This document shows positions 1-12,520 of a stretch of DNA of 64,000 nt, one piece after another; positions within the stretch are counted from its first letter, which is position 1, and each line of letters opens with the position of its first letter. Source of the stretch: Prochilodus magdalenae (lineage: Eukaryota > Chordata > Actinopteri > Characiformes > Prochilodontidae); NCBI GenBank assembly GCA_024036415.1, contig JAMWET010001330.1:571501-635500 (forward strand). Reading direction: 5' to 3'. The notes below the pieces were generated by a model. That model saw nothing but the letters and a program-made list of their open reading frames with translations, did not search any database and was not told the DNA's origin. The position numbers and the translations under genes were made by a program.

Positions 1-155
1 GCCTTTTGCGCTTCTGTTTTATTCCTCTCTGAGAACATTTATTCTGGGAATCTGGAGTTGTACGCTGCGGTATCAGAGTCCGCACTGCTGGTGCCGTTTG
101 AGCTGTATTGGGTCCCAAAGCCACTTCTCCGATCAGATCAATGAGTTCAGCAGGA
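1..155 (-). CDS. possible partial exon at the left edge, unidentified
   Basis: One minus-strand frame is open from the window edge to an acceptor-like ctcactcacag at about 165-156 (51 codons). It reads PAELIDLIGEVALGPNTAQ near its 5' end and is basic near the edge (QKRKR). The frame stays open to a TAA at 196-194. A plus-strand frame is also fully open to a GTGAGT donor at 157, so the strand is not certain. No family is recognised. It could be the last visible exon of a neighbouring gene or chance. Confidence 0.3.
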
Positions 156-195
156 CTGTGAGTGAGTAGTGTATTTCTGGGCTGGACTGGACATT

Positions 196-1239
196 ACAGC
201 GTGACCATGCTAACTGCAGCTTTTACACTTCTGCCTCCTCCAACTCCCACTTCTTTGGCATCAGCTTTTGACCTTCTATAGACTTTACTTGAGGACTGAA
301 ATCTTTCAGAATGTTTAAATCCTGGTATCATCGTAGCAATACACCTATACTGAGCAACATTATAAATGCGTCAAAGGCATATATACAGGCTTATACTGAG
401 CACAATCAGAGACTAACCATGAGCTTATAATGTAGTTATTAATTTTAAGACTAGTTAATATGGGAATTGTGGGCTAATGCTGATGCTGATTGCTGATATT
501 AGGTCTTTTTGTGATGCGTATAAATTGGCTCGGCTTAGCCTTAAGCAGAAGTCATCTGCCAATACTGATATGGTTTCGATATCATCAGCTAGAACTATGT
601 GCCCACAGCTATAAAGATAACATGTGGTATATGCAGAAGGAAATGCCTAGAAAACATACATGGCTTAAGGGAACCTGAGTCAGTTACAGTAGAAAACAGC
701 TTGTAACCATGCTGCTCTTATACCTAATTACATAGCCGCATCCATACACTCATATTTAATTTTAATCAAATTCTATAGATGACAATGTCTAATAAGTCAA
801 CAAGATTGTCATTAATTTTCACCATGCACGTCATATTTTACATGGTATTGTCTGCTGCCGTATAGCATTCATGTAGCACTGTGCAAAAGGCAAAGACCAC
901 CCTTTATGTACAGGTACATAATGTATACAAGAAAAATAAATGATGAATTTCCACATTAGTCTTCTGGACCCCTGGTGTCATTTGTTTCAATGGGACATTT
1001 GCAGGAACATGTTTCCACATGTGTAAAGTTCAGTCTTAGAAGACTGAATTTTCTGCTGCTGATAAACCATGTAATCCCCAACACGTTCAGTGATGTTGAG
1101 GTCTGAACTCTGGGGCAGTCATTCCTTTGTTCTGGGAACACCAGCAGCTTCTTTGTTTAATGTGCAAACGTTCTTCTCTTTTCTCTGTAACAGCTTCCTG
1201 GCAGCTACACATCCTTTCAGACCCACACACATTTATAAA
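196..1239. other. no gene recognised
   Basis: AT-rich sequence with no exon-like frame, RNA gene or clear repeat. Short open frames near 490-678 and 956-1141 have no protein-like composition. Confidence 0.6.
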
Positions 1240-1590
1240 GGATGGTTCCTCAGGGGTTCTTTGGTAAAGAAAATGGCTCCGTATTAAAGAATCCTTTGTG
1301 TGATTAGGCTGGTTTACATCATAAAACTTCTGCAGACTGATGGGATAGAGAACATGCTTTTTTGGAAGTGGTTCTATAAAGACCCAAAACGGGGTTCTTC
1401 TATAGTTCTGATGCAAAGCTTCTAACAACAGGCCTTACTTTGGTGCCAAATAAAACCCTTTTCAAAGAGTGTAGAACCCTATCACGATCGATAGGAGGCT
1501 TTAGATATGAAAATGTTTCTTAAAGTCTTCATGGTTCTACACAGAGCCATGTTCTTTACTGGAGAACCCTGAAAGAGTAATCTTTTTGGG
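1240..1590. repeat. MITE-like AAGAACC/GGTTCTT repeat
   Basis: Many GGTTCTTT, AGAACCCT and TAAAGAACC words in both orientations are typical of a teleost palindromic MITE family. Weaker relatives occur near 6610-6715, 14845-14900 and 19220-19345. Confidence 0.45.
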
Positions 1591-2128
1591 GGGTGTTGGG
1601 TGCGGGGCCTGATAGCAGACAGAGTTGGACAGGGTGGACGGAAACACCTGTGGATGTTTTCAGATCGCAAGCAAAGTGGAGTTTATTTTTACTCTCAATG
1701 CTTTTGGGACTGATGGAGCAGGCTTTGGTGGTCTTTGGGTATTTGGTGGAGGTGGTTGTGTAATCATTTAGTTTAACACGGGTCCTGACTTTCCAGACCA
1801 CACTGACTATTTCATTTAATTTTTGCATAAAAATGTATAACTGCATAAACATCTCTCACTTAATTTTGCACAGTACTGCATATGTTAGTATGTGAATTTG
1901 TTTCTTTTGTATGCAAAATAATAAGAACGTAAATTCAGTCAAAAAAAAATAATCAGTCAAAATATATTCATATAGTGCTTTTTACAACTAATGGTGTCTC
2001 AAAGCAGTTTTACATTTTACAGAAAAGCAGTTCATTGAAAGAATATATATATATTATATAGTATCTCTAATATGGTCTTTTCGTATATGTGTTTTCCTCA
2101 TATGTATATATATATATATATATATATT

Positions 2129-2371
2129 GTCGCTGTCCAAAGAAAAACAAGTATCTCCAAAATAGCAACTTTACAGGAGAGGCCAAAATCTAATTTAATT
2201 CTAATGTAAGTTAATGGAACCAGACTTTTTCCCAGTGATCTTTGGGCCATTTCTTGTGGTCCATTCATCATTAAATTCACACACAGTGTAAACAGCAACT
2301 CATGTGATCAAATGATACATAAAAGTCAAAATCATCAAAATGGAGATACATGTTTTTCATTGGACAGCGAC
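2129..2371. mobile_element. MITE copy A, about 243 bp
   Basis: Terminal inverted repeats: left GTCGCTGTCCAAAGAAAAAC, right the complement ending TGGACAGCGAC. It sits inside (AT)n, so any target duplication is masked. The internal sequence matches the copy at 13940-14181 closely. Confidence 0.7.
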
Positions 2372-2508
<137 letters not shown>

Positions 2509-2699
2509 GGAATAGACATAAGGTATGGAATCTGGGTCCAAATCCCCACATGAGCAAGCAAAAGGCCACAGTGTAAAGGAAAAACTCCCTAGGAATAAGA
2601 AAAAGAACCCAGGTTCAAAGGAGGAAACCATCCTCTTCTGGCTTACACCAGACAGTGTTATAACAAGATACAACAAAGAAGCCTGGTGCTCAAACATCT

Positions 2700-3680
2700 C
2701 TCAGAAACATTCAGCAGATTAATCCGGGAGGTACAGAATAACATTAGAACCACCTCGTCCGATCTCTGTCAGAGTGAGAAACAGAGCTCTAATTTAACAC
2801 TCAGTCTTACAGTCTTACACACATTATGCTCATTTATGCATGTTAAGGTGCCTCTCTGCACTGCAGGTCATTTCTCACACTTTCAGAGTTGCTTGTCTGT
2901 GTGTGCACCTGCTTGCGTGCATGTGCACGTGTGCGCACGTCCAGCCTTCAATACTCAGGTTTAGACCTGGAGAGGAAAAAAAGAAGGGGGAAAAAAATCA
3001 ACCTCCACACTCGATAAAGCACCGGTTGCTAGGAGACTGAGGGAGAGATGGATTGAGGAGGCACAGTCGATCAATTCTGGAGAGAGTTAGGGAGAGAGGG
3101 AGAGAGAGCGGGAGAGAGTGTGAACGGAGGGCGGCGGAGAGCTAAAAGTGACTGCGGCTGCTTCACCAACACGCTCCTTTGAAATCAAGCCCAAAAGCCG
3201 CCTGCACACCTGTCTCCATCTGCCCCTCCTGACCTCTAATAATGAATTCATCTGCCTCTCACCTGCCCTAACCCCCCCACCAACCTCTATGTTTACATCT
3301 ATATGCACACAGCCTTAACTCTGCAGATATTGACAGAGGAGTTTTTAATTGTGCGTTTTGCAACCCGCAACCTGATTCAAACTCCGCCAGCCAGCCCAAA
3401 TAGATGCCCACCCCCCTATTGATATAGCAACACCCACCCACACACACACACATACATACCCTGCAGTGTGCGTCTGCCCAGAGTAGTGTTGAGTGAATCG
3501 ACTGCATATTGATCCTCCCACTCACCTCCCTGCAGTCAGCTCTTGTCCTACATAGCATGGCCTGTCTGATTCCTCCCTTAATGGCTTTTACCCAATGCCA
3601 ATCTTTATTTAAACTGAAAGTAGGAATTAGCACTCACCTCCCCATATACACACGCACACCCCTACTGCTCTTCCTCCCAT
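2700..3680. other. no gene recognised; GC-richer stretch at 3060-3300
   Basis: Contains GT/CA-rich DNA at 2900-2950, a purine tract (gagagaggg) at 3075-3120, and a GC-richer segment to about 3260. GTTGCTAGGAGAC at about 3026-3038 resembles an RFX half-site pair. No coding exon was found. Confidence 0.4.
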
Positions 3681-3689
3681 TCTTCCCCT

Positions 3690-4188
3690 TGGTTTCTTTC
3701 TTCCTTCCTTCTTTCCAACAACCATTCATCTTCTCATCCATTCATCTTCTCTTCTTCATGCCCACACTGCCAAGTTGCAATTTGTACTTCCTCTGTTCTG
3801 TTTTTTTTAACTTTCTTTTCTTCCTTCTTTCCAGTTCTTTTGTTTCATCCAGCAGTCATCTTCTTGTCTTCCTGCCCACTATTAGAAATTTGCTACTCCA
3901 CTCTTTTTCATTACATGTTTCTTTCTCTTACTTTGTTTTTCTTTTCTACTTTCTTTTTTTCTTTCTGGCAACTATTTTTCTTGTTGTTTTTATGACTACA
4001 CCCATGAAACCCTGACCCTTTCCATCAAACACCCATCTTCTCCTCAACCATCCATCTTCTCATCTTAATGCTCAGACTTACAGTTTTCATCTTTCTGTCC
4101 TTCATTTCATTCTTTCTGTCTCTTTCTGTTCATCCCGGTTATTTTCTCATATTCAATCTCACAGTTTTGCAATTTGCCATTCTACTGT

Positions 4189-4224
<36 letters not shown>

Positions 4225-5080
4225 ATCTTTCTCTTTCTTATTTCAGTCAGCCGAGCGTCTTCTTATCCTCATGCCCGCACTCACATGTACAGTTCATCTA
4301 TTTCTTTATTGTTGTTCTACTTATTTTTGCTTTTCTCCATCAAACATTCATTTTTTTCCTTCAACCATTCATCTTCTCATCTTCATGCTCCGATTCACAG
4401 TTTGTATCTTTCTGTCTGTATTTATTTCTGTTTCCCTATTTTTGTTTCTTTCTTTCCATCCCCCTGGTCATCCTCTCATCTTCATGTTTACAGTGTCAGG
4501 TACAATTCAGTGCATGTTTTACTTTCCTTATTCCTTTACTTAGAAGGTTCTACTTTTTACTTCCATCCACAGTACATCTTCTCATCTTCATCCCCACATT
4601 TTTGCATTGCCAGTCTTTCTTTCTTTCTTTCTTTCTAACCATTTATCTAAACCACTCTTCTGTAAGCTCACAGTGTTCGTCTTCTTTTCAAGCATGTACC
4701 CATCATTCATCTTCATTTTTCATCTTTCTTCACCCTACATGTTGAAATTTAGTAGTTTGTTTTTTGTCAGTTTTTCTTTCCTCGTCCTTTTTCGTTGTTT
4801 TAATCAAGCATTCCTCTCATCTTCAAGATTACATGTTTACTGTTCACCATTACATTCTCTTTGTTTCTCCTTATCAACCATTTACGGTCCTACTCAACCA
4901 TATATCTTCTTGTCTTCATTTTTATCTTGCTAGTCTACTGCTCTTCGTTTCATGCTTTCTTCATTTCTTTCTTTCTCTGTACCAACCATTCATCTTCACT
5001 TCACCCATTTATCAACCATTCATCTCCCCATCTCTCTCTCTCTCTCTCTCTCACACTCTCTCCCTCTCCATCAAGCATTC
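3690..5080 (+). repeat. degenerate pyrimidine-rich minisatellite, unit about 110 bp
   Basis: The phrase atcttctcatcttcatgc or a decayed form recurs at about 3735, 3860, 4055, 4253, 4372, 4470, 4575, 4700, 4812, 4905 and 4990, with CTTTC-rich filler including pure (TTTC)n at 4188-4223 and 4614-4636. The plus strand is strongly pyrimidine-biased. The long open frames here (up to 225 codons of Phe, Leu and Ser) come from this composition. Confidence 0.75.
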
Positions 5081-5284
5081 AACACCTCGTCTTGTTGCTC
5101 ATAGTACAGTTTGCTAGTTTGTTTACAGAAGAAAATCCAGTACACACTATAAGGAATTTCCAGCGATATTTGTAAGGGGAATATGACCAATACTGTATAT
5201 AGTGTAATTTACCTTTCCTAGCTCTAATCTCTCTGAAACATAGCCATGAGAGATTGGTTCTCCTTATCTGCTTTCATCTGAAGA

Positions 5285-5520
5285 AGCTGTAGCCAATAAG
5301 ACACTGCATTCTATTCATGCAGGCATGCACAATGGGGATTAATTGATCTGCTAATACCACAAATAAATCAATCCCTCCCTCCTACCAAGCCCCTCCGGCC
5401 AATGAGGAGGTGGGTGAGTGGATCAAAAGGATCTGCTCGGCCAATAGGAGGTGGGCTTGAAGTAAACTGGCAGTGGTGGAGGCTCAGTGGAGGCAGGGAG
5501 AGTCAATCAGAATCTCATTA
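5285..5520. promoter_or_regulatory. CCAAT-box cluster, candidate regulatory element
   Basis: CCAAT boxes occur at 5293, 5399 and 5441, the last two inside an imperfect repeat CGGCCAAT..GGAGGTGGG spaced about 42 bp. Homeodomain-like TTAATTGAT and CTAAT sites precede them at about 5339-5354. This is less AT-rich than its surroundings and carries no recognisable repeat. It could be a promoter or enhancer of an unseen transcript. Confidence 0.25.
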
Positions 5521-6147
5521 GCAGGAGATATTGTGCCTGAATAGTATTGCATGGAGTTCTGTATCCGCATATGCTCAGTGTACTGCAGTGAGCACTAGAG
5601 TCAGATGGTGAAATAAAGAGCAATATGTTAACATCCAGTATTAAACGCTGGGGTGTCGAGTGCTGAAAAGTTCACATTCTCTCTTTCTCTTGCTCTTTTT
5701 CTCTCTCTCTCTGTTGTTTTCCTTTCTGATGTCTATTTTCTTGAAGACTCTTCCTTTCATGCTTATCTCATACAGCTTTTGCTTTCCCATAAATGCATCC
5801 TCATCCAAAGGCTCACATCATAAGAAGCTAAAAATATTCCTTTTTTTTCCTCCAGATATTGATTTTGCCTGTAGCATTGTTTGTGTTGTCTACCGTGCAC
5901 GTATGGGAGTGTTAGGAGAAGACTCTTAGAAAGCAGCTTAAGAATCACATCTTCAGTTTCCAGTTCTCTACTTTCAGCATACCCCTCATGCATACTGCGG
6001 ATTTCAAAAGGCAGGCATTTGCGAAATGAGCGAAAAAGCATATTCTTTTCCTCTAAGCATCCCAGGCTCTTTTGTCACTGGGATAGAATGGAAATGGAGA
6101 GAGTTGATCAATAGCTTATTGATCCTTGTTGGCGGGAGTCAGGGGAA

Positions 6148-6149
6148 TT

Positions 6150-6190
<41 letters not shown>
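6148..6190 (+). repeat. (GA)n microsatellite
   Basis: A run of GA dinucleotides with a single AA interruption near its start. Confidence 0.9.
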
Positions 6191-6191
<1 letters not shown>

Positions 6192-6954
6192 TGGGGGTTG
6201 ATTGTGAGATGTGGGGTTTTTGAAATCCTCGGTTTAGAGGATGATAAATGCTCTGCTGAAAATAGGCGCGTTGGTCCTCCCCATTGCATGTGCCCAAAGT
6301 GATGCTGCCAGATTTGACTGGATGCTTTATTTTCCTTGTAAAAAGAGAACAGAATCCAGAAAACTTGTTCTGCTTACATGCGATAAAGATAATTTCACCT
6401 GTCCGCAACCTCAGCTCAGCTATTTGTTTAGATACCTCCGAGATCTAATTGCCGATGTATCTGAGGTTGGAAGTAAAGACTGCATGAAGATCTCCATGGT
6501 AGGTACTCCCATGGATTGTGTAATGTGCGGAACGTGTTCTTTTCTTTCATTTCAAACTGTTAATTTTAGCACCAATTCCCTTAAAACAAAGTGTTGTACT
6601 ATTTATTGCACCATAAAGCAAACCTGTTTGGTTCCCCAGAGAACCATTCAGTAGATGGTGTTTCAAAGAATACTTTTTATCAATGAGAGGAACCTCCTTT
6701 AAAGAACCTGTACAGACGTATAGTGTATGGAATATGAATACAACAGGGTGCATCACCTTAAAAATTCAGATCTCAGTGCAACATTGGGGGCCAGACGTAT
6801 TTCAGGAATGGCATGCTTTATTGCCTAAGACAATTTTTCAAACTAAGATGCTAAAAAAACAACTTCATGTTTTCATAACTACATGGATAACACGTAAGTG
6901 ACCCAGCCTTACAGTGGAGCAGCCAGGAAAAGAAAGTTTGAGCCTATTACTTTT

Positions 6955-7215
6955 GTTCAGTTTGCAGTGGCTTCCTGTCAAGTTCTGCATCAACCACAAG
7001 GTCTTGACGTTTTAAGCTCTTAACGACCTAGCTCCATCACGTCTCACTGATCTGCTAAAGGCCTATAGCCCATCCAGACCACTTTGCTAAGCTGAAACAA
7101 ATTTACAAATTCCAAGGACCACTTGGAGTTCAGTAACTGGAAAATAATTTTCTCATACAGTTCTTAAACTATGGACTGGCATTCCAGAGAATTGTAGAAA
7201 TGCAAGCCAGACAGA
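6955..7215 (+). mobile_element. LINE relic, reverse transcriptase C-terminal end
   Basis: Conceptual reading, with decay, resembles LQWLPVKFCINHKVLTF followed by ALNDLAPSRLTDLL and YSPSRP. This block is typical of the end of CR1/L2-type LINE polyproteins in fish. The 5' part is missing and in-frame stops are present, so the copy is dead. Confidence 0.65.
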
Positions 7216-7219
7216 TTTC

Positions 7220-8980
7220 TTATGGGCTTGCGTACATATGGAGCACTGTGGCTCATGTTCAGTTTTAGTAATGTTGTGTTTCAGTTAGACAGTGGTGAAT
7301 ATAAGTGTCTTATATTCTTGAGAAAAAGCCATTTAAATGAAAACCCCAAAACATTATATCCAGGCAGCGGATCCTTCATCGAGTGTAGGCCTCATATTCC
7401 ATTGGCTTGATTAGGCCACTGTACTTTTCCATTGCGACCAAATAAATGTTTACTTCCACTTGCATTGCTTCTGTGTCCATCTGATCAGGAACCGATTTCA
7501 TAAGACATTTGTCCACCGTAATGTGTTAACTGATGCTGAAGATACATATAGGAGCCCTGTATCCCTGTCGGATGTTGGGAACTAGGTATGCATGATGTTC
7601 TAATGTGCAAAGCTGGCCTTGCATTGATCTCTGTGCAGGATGTCAAACATTTTAGCGCAGATCTTGCCCTTGTTATTGCCCTCCATGGCCAGGCTGTTAA
7701 TGCACTAAAAAAATCGTTTGGCCCTATCTTTCCCAACCCATCTCCACACAGTGCCCAGAGCAACAGAAGAATACGCCACCCGTGTACTGTACAACCACTC
7801 CTATCCCTCCCTCCCCCTTCCTGCACTCCCCCCATCTCTCCTCTCATCCTCCCATTCGCCGTCTCCATCTATCTTTACGACACCTTGTTGCATCTCCCTA
7901 ATGTTTCCGGACTTGACGGTCTCCATGCTCAAAAATTCATAATAGAGCTTGCTGTGTGTATTTGCGGTTTGGTGAGCTGCAGTCTGACCAAATAAACTGG
8001 CTAATAAAAATAATGTTTTCATGGAGAAAGGAGAGGGGCCAAGAGAAAATCGGGAATTGTCATCTGCTGTCCTGCTTCCTTGTATCTATATTCAGAGCCC
8101 TATGTGGCTACATCATGGTCCTGATAATAAGATATACAATACTGTGCAAAAAACATAAACCATTCATTATTATTATTATTAGTATTATTATTTTTATAAA
8201 ACTGACAGTATATGATATGTTTTCAGGAGATATTTCTGCCCAGATTGGATACAAGAATATCCACTTGCATAAGGAGGAGGGAAAGTTAATGAAAAATGAG
8301 AACAAAAATTATTATTAACAGACAAAGAGAAAATGGGACAATTATGTTTCCTAACCACCATGAAATACATGATAGACCACCCAAAATGTCCCCATCAGAT
8401 AAAAATATGTAAATCTTTGGGGACAAGGAGAAAATCAAGCTCCACTCTTGCTTCAGATCTGTAGCAAAAGTGTTCCTAACCACCCTTCCACTTTGAGAAC
8501 ACAACTCAGTGCTGTGGGTCTGAAAGGATGTGTAGCTATCAAGTAACTTCTAGAGCTTCTCATGCTTTGAGGTCACCATCCAGGAACCTAGTGGTTTGTG
8601 TACCAAGTAATTTGCCTATCAATTCCGGAAATAAAGCTGTTCTTCCTGTAAAGCACTTTATCATTTACAGCATGATTATTAGAGCTGATAGAGAATATGT
8701 TTATTACTCATACAACAAGATAAAGGCTTTCAGGTATGGGTCTATAATGTTTACATTGTAGATATAATTTTGAAGCTGTGGTGTATAACAAAATCTCATA
8801 CTTTTTGAGATCCATGTTGAATGTACCATTGACAAGGCCAGGAAATGAAGGGAAAGGCCAACTACCTGCGGGGTAAGTGCTGCTGTTCTCTACAATAGGT
8901 TTAAACACAAGCATTTTAGGGGGCACTAACAATTATTAAATGCCACTGCCTCTATTAAATTGTTCAACAAGTACATGACA
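7220..8980. other. no gene recognised
   Basis: Contains open frames up to 135 codons (7588-7995) that lack domain features, splice support or biased composition. 8160-8200 is ATT-rich. 7480-7780 is not repeat-like and could be conserved noncoding DNA, but this cannot be judged from one sequence. Confidence 0.45.
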
Positions 8981-8994
8981 TATAACCTCCTTTA

Positions 8995-9285
8995 AACACA
9001 ATCACTTTTGGTACAATTACCTTGTATTTGCACCATTTGAAAACTGTTTAGCTCCACTTACCATGTATATGCACTATTCTACAATTACAGACTGTAGTCC
9101 ATTTTTTTTCTTGGCCTTATTTTTTTTATCCCATTTGTACCCTGTTTGTGAAAGATGAAGACCCTCACAGGATCACCACAGCGCAGGTATTATTTGAGTG
9201 GTGGATCTCTCAGTACTGTAGGTACACTGGTGTGGTGGTGGTGGGTTGGCCTGCTAGTGTGTCACTAAACTCACTAAAAAACTTA
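8995..9285. repeat. dispersed repeat, related to 41720-42340
   Basis: Shares with 41720-42340 the series gctccacttacca, tacaattacagactg, then a GGTGGATC-type segment and GTGGTGGTGG. Both are decayed members of one palindromic DNA-element family common in fish. Confidence 0.5.
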
Positions 9286-9289
9286 AAGA

Positions 9290-10530
9290 AAGAAGACCCC
9301 ATGTAATACCAAGGTCACGAATATTGATATTGACTATCATTTATTATTTATTAATAATAATCAATATATTAATGTTATTTTTGAAAGAAAATGAGAACAA
9401 GAATGTATATCATCATAAAAGCTAAGACACAAATATCTGTACATTGAACTGATTTTGCAGATACATAAATGCATTCCAGACATTTTTAACAATGTTTTCT
9501 TTATCTTTTTTTGAAAGCATCACCAAGTTACATCTGAATCTGAACCAATGAGATGGACTATTCTTTTAGCATTTAAAATTTGGGATTAAATTTGTAGATC
9601 CCACAAGTGCCTGAGTGCATCTATGAGACTACACCACCGCTTAATGTAGTGCTGGGAATCAAAGTTCTCAGACTGGAGTAAGGTAGGTTTACTTAGCTCC
9701 ATATCGTCTTATGTAGCAGAGAACTCTCAATCTCACACCTTTCATGTTATGGTGAAACAGCTTCATGGTGTTAACAGGACAGCCCGTGGTGTTGCTGCCT
9801 CCTCTGAGAAAGAGTGGAAGTGTGTGTGCCTGTGGGTGTGTGAGAATGGCGTTTCTGTGAAGTGTGGCAGTGAAAGGCTTAAGAGGTGTGTGAAGAAGCT
9901 TCCTGGTGCGGGTGTGTCAAGTGAGCGTGTGAGTAAATGGCAGTGTTTAGTGTAAATGACTGCAGCTAATCGGATGTGCTGTGGAGTGCTGTGTTTGGAG
10001 AGTCCTTACATTCTCAAGGCCTTTCAGGGTCCTCCTGACGCCTCTTAACCCCAATCCCACTTTCCTTCTAACAGCTCAAGGCCACAGCTCCCAGTGGATT
10101 CCTCGCCTGCACAGCTATCTGACATCAACAGGTACTGCAGCATATGTTGTTAAACCAAGGATTTGATTCGAGTCAGAATATTCTATCCAAACTATAGATG
10201 GTGATCTCTGCATCTCTGTACACTGAAGCAGTAAATGTTATTTATTTATATGTTATTAATTATACATATGATAATACAGAAGCTTATGATTAGACCTGTC
10301 TGATAACTATGGCCGTGGGTAATGAGCATCAACACAAGCCTTCTCTGCCACTCAAGTAGACCCTGTAAAGTTTTTATATTTCTGCATAAATATGACCTTA
10401 AACATAATAAACCTAAACATAGATAAAGAGAACAAAAGTAAACAAGTAGGAACAAAAATATTACATTTGGTTAATAATTTACTAAGACAAAATGATTCTA
10501 TATAATCTTTGAATGGTAAACATATATAAA
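9290..10530. other. no gene recognised
   Basis: AT-rich filler. The open frame at 9749-9955 is GT/GA-rich and not protein-like. Confidence 0.5.
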
Positions 10531-10534
10531 CCGT

Positions 10535-11290
10535 TGCTTTCAGTATATGATATGACACCCTTTGTGTAGCAATAACTGTAACTAATTGTTTCCAGTAACT
10601 GTTGACTGTCCTGCATCGACTTAGAGGAATTTTAGCCCATTCCTCCGCACAGAACAGCTTCAACTCTGGGATGTTGGAGGGTTTCCTCACATAAACCGCT
10701 CACTTCTTCCACAACATGTCTATTGGATGAAGGTCAAGACGTTTCATACTTCTTTAAGCATTCTTTGGTAGAACGACTTCTGCATCGCTGTCTTGCTGCA
10801 TGATCCTTGTTCTTTTGAGATTCGGCTCTCAGAGAGATGTCCTGACATTTACCCTGGGAATTCACTGGTATAATTCCAAACTAGTTGTTCTATCACTGAT
10901 GGCAAGCCATCCTGGTACAGCTGCAACAAAAACAGGCCCAAACCATGAGGTTTTCACCACCATGTTCCACAGATGCGGTTCCTGGAATGTAGTGTTACCC
11001 TGGGGAGGGTATGTTTTTTTATTATTATTATTTCCTTTATTTGTACACAGTCCAAACTCTTCATCAATGCTCTGTAATTCTTTCCACCCTGACAAACACA
11101 CACACAAAAAAAGAAATCTGCTTTGTTTATGCCTTGGGACACATCCAGAAACATGTGTTATAAAGATCTTTAAGTACAATAGAGTGGCCACTCATACCTG
11201 ATTGTCATGGGATTGTTTGAAAACACCTGACTCTAATTTCACCTTTAACTGCTAACCTTAGGGGTGGACACACTTTAGTGACTTTTTTGT
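10535..11290 (-). mobile_element. Tc1-like transposon relic
   Basis: On the minus strand 10540-10690 reads PSNIPELKLFCAEEWAKIPL then CRTVNSYWKQLVTVIATQ, the C-terminal end of a Tc1-type transposase. The rest continues as decayed transposase DNA and a terminal part (cacctgattgtcatgg, ctctaatttcacc) shared by other copies. The reading frame is broken throughout. Confidence 0.7.
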
Positions 11291-11829
11291 AAAACTGCTT
11301 TGAGACAACATTAGTTGTCAATATAAATAAAAGCACAATATAACTCCGTTTTGACTGTTTGATAGTGTCTTATGTATACTGTACGTATTAATGTATTATT
11401 TAAATAAAGCTTCTTTCTGCAAACTTTAAATTTACTGCAACATGTGCATCTAGGGAAGTGAGTCAGCTCATTCATCTTTATAGATGAAGTAACCAAAGTT
11501 GTCAGTACCATAATGACTTCAGCAGTGTACCATAGATCAAGTCATGTTATTTATGAGAGAATATCAAGATTGTTTCAGTATGTCCTTATTTATTTGTCTC
11601 TGTTACTGTTATTTCTATTTGTTGAAAATGAGAACAGAAACACCACAAAACAAGTTTTGCTCTATTTTAAATAGTCAGTGGAGCATCTTACTAAAGGACT
11701 AAAGACTTTTATTTTTAAACACAAAAAGATACTCTTTATTACTGGACACAAACACAAAATGGGCATTGACATGTCCATCTGAACATGTGTTTTAATAAAA
11801 GGAATAAAGAAGGAATATATAAGCCGACC

Positions 11830-12240
11830 AGATGAAAAATCAGTTACTGTGCATGTTCAGAGTGGTAGTAAATTCAGGCTCCTGCAGATGGCACGAGAAT
11901 GATAGGACTATACTACCCGCGTGTGTGTGTGATGCGATTCATAGATTGAGAAGTGGTGGTACAGGGCAGTGAATGTCTCGTTGGATGTGTGGAAAATGGC
12001 AGATGTTAGAAATGAATAAAAAAGAGTGATTGCATTTGGGTGTGCCAAAGGCCATTATGTGAAGGAGGTAGCTGAATTAGCAGGTGTATGAAAGTGTATG
12101 GTCAAACGGGTCTACCAGCAGATTTGTGCCAGGGAAGGCATCCAACAGATCTGGTCCAGCGGTGCAATTCTTTGATGCAAGAGTGGCTGAACATTGATGT
12201 AACCTATATTCAGACATTTGTCTAATCCATGTCAAATCAA
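11830..12240 (+). mobile_element. Tc1/mariner-like relic, helix-turn-helix part
   Basis: A broken frame around 12030-12160 reads like VKEVAELAGV followed by CMVKRVYQQICAREGIQQI, similar to the N-terminal DNA-binding region of Tc1/mariner transposases. Stops and frame shifts are present. Confidence 0.4.
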
Positions 12241-12497
12241 ATCGCAGCTGTTATATGTGCTCGTGAAAGTAATACATGCTATTAAGAACCTTTCAGTCAC
12301 AGGTGACATTTTTGTATGGTGAGCTTATTAAAAACATGTTTGGGCTACTTATCTGGTGCATACATACTGAGACTAGGACATTAGTGCACATGTACTAGTA
12401 GGTTGACAGACATTATGTACAGTATAAAAAAATAAATAATAAACAGACAAACAAACATAAACAAACAAATACCAAATAAACTAAACATGCAGAGTAG

Positions 12498-12520
12498 ATA
12501 GATAGATAGATAGATAGATC
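12498..12520 (+). repeat. (GATA)n microsatellite
   Basis: Six or so copies of GATA within an AT-rich segment. The surrounding 12410-12800 resembles the 44170-44460 segment (tgcaaaatgtgtaaacagtac) and may be LINE 3' UTR material. Confidence 0.8.

Noticed and set aside
3509..5175. Overlapping open frames of 90 to 225 codons rich in Phe, Ser, Leu
   Set aside because: They arise from the CTTTC/TTC-rich minisatellite; all plus-strand frames lack stops because of composition, and no domain or splice signal supports them.
6241..6654. 137-codon plus-strand frame next to a (GA)n tract
   Set aside because: No recognisable domain, and its 3' third lies in a MITE-like AGAACC segment.
7588..7995. 135-codon plus-strand frame
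   Set aside because: Composition is not protein-like, an alternative frame and the minus strand are equally open, and no splice or promoter context was seen.
10862..11191. 109-codon minus-strand frame
   Set aside because: It lies inside the Tc1-like relic, and its reading does not follow transposase order over its whole length.
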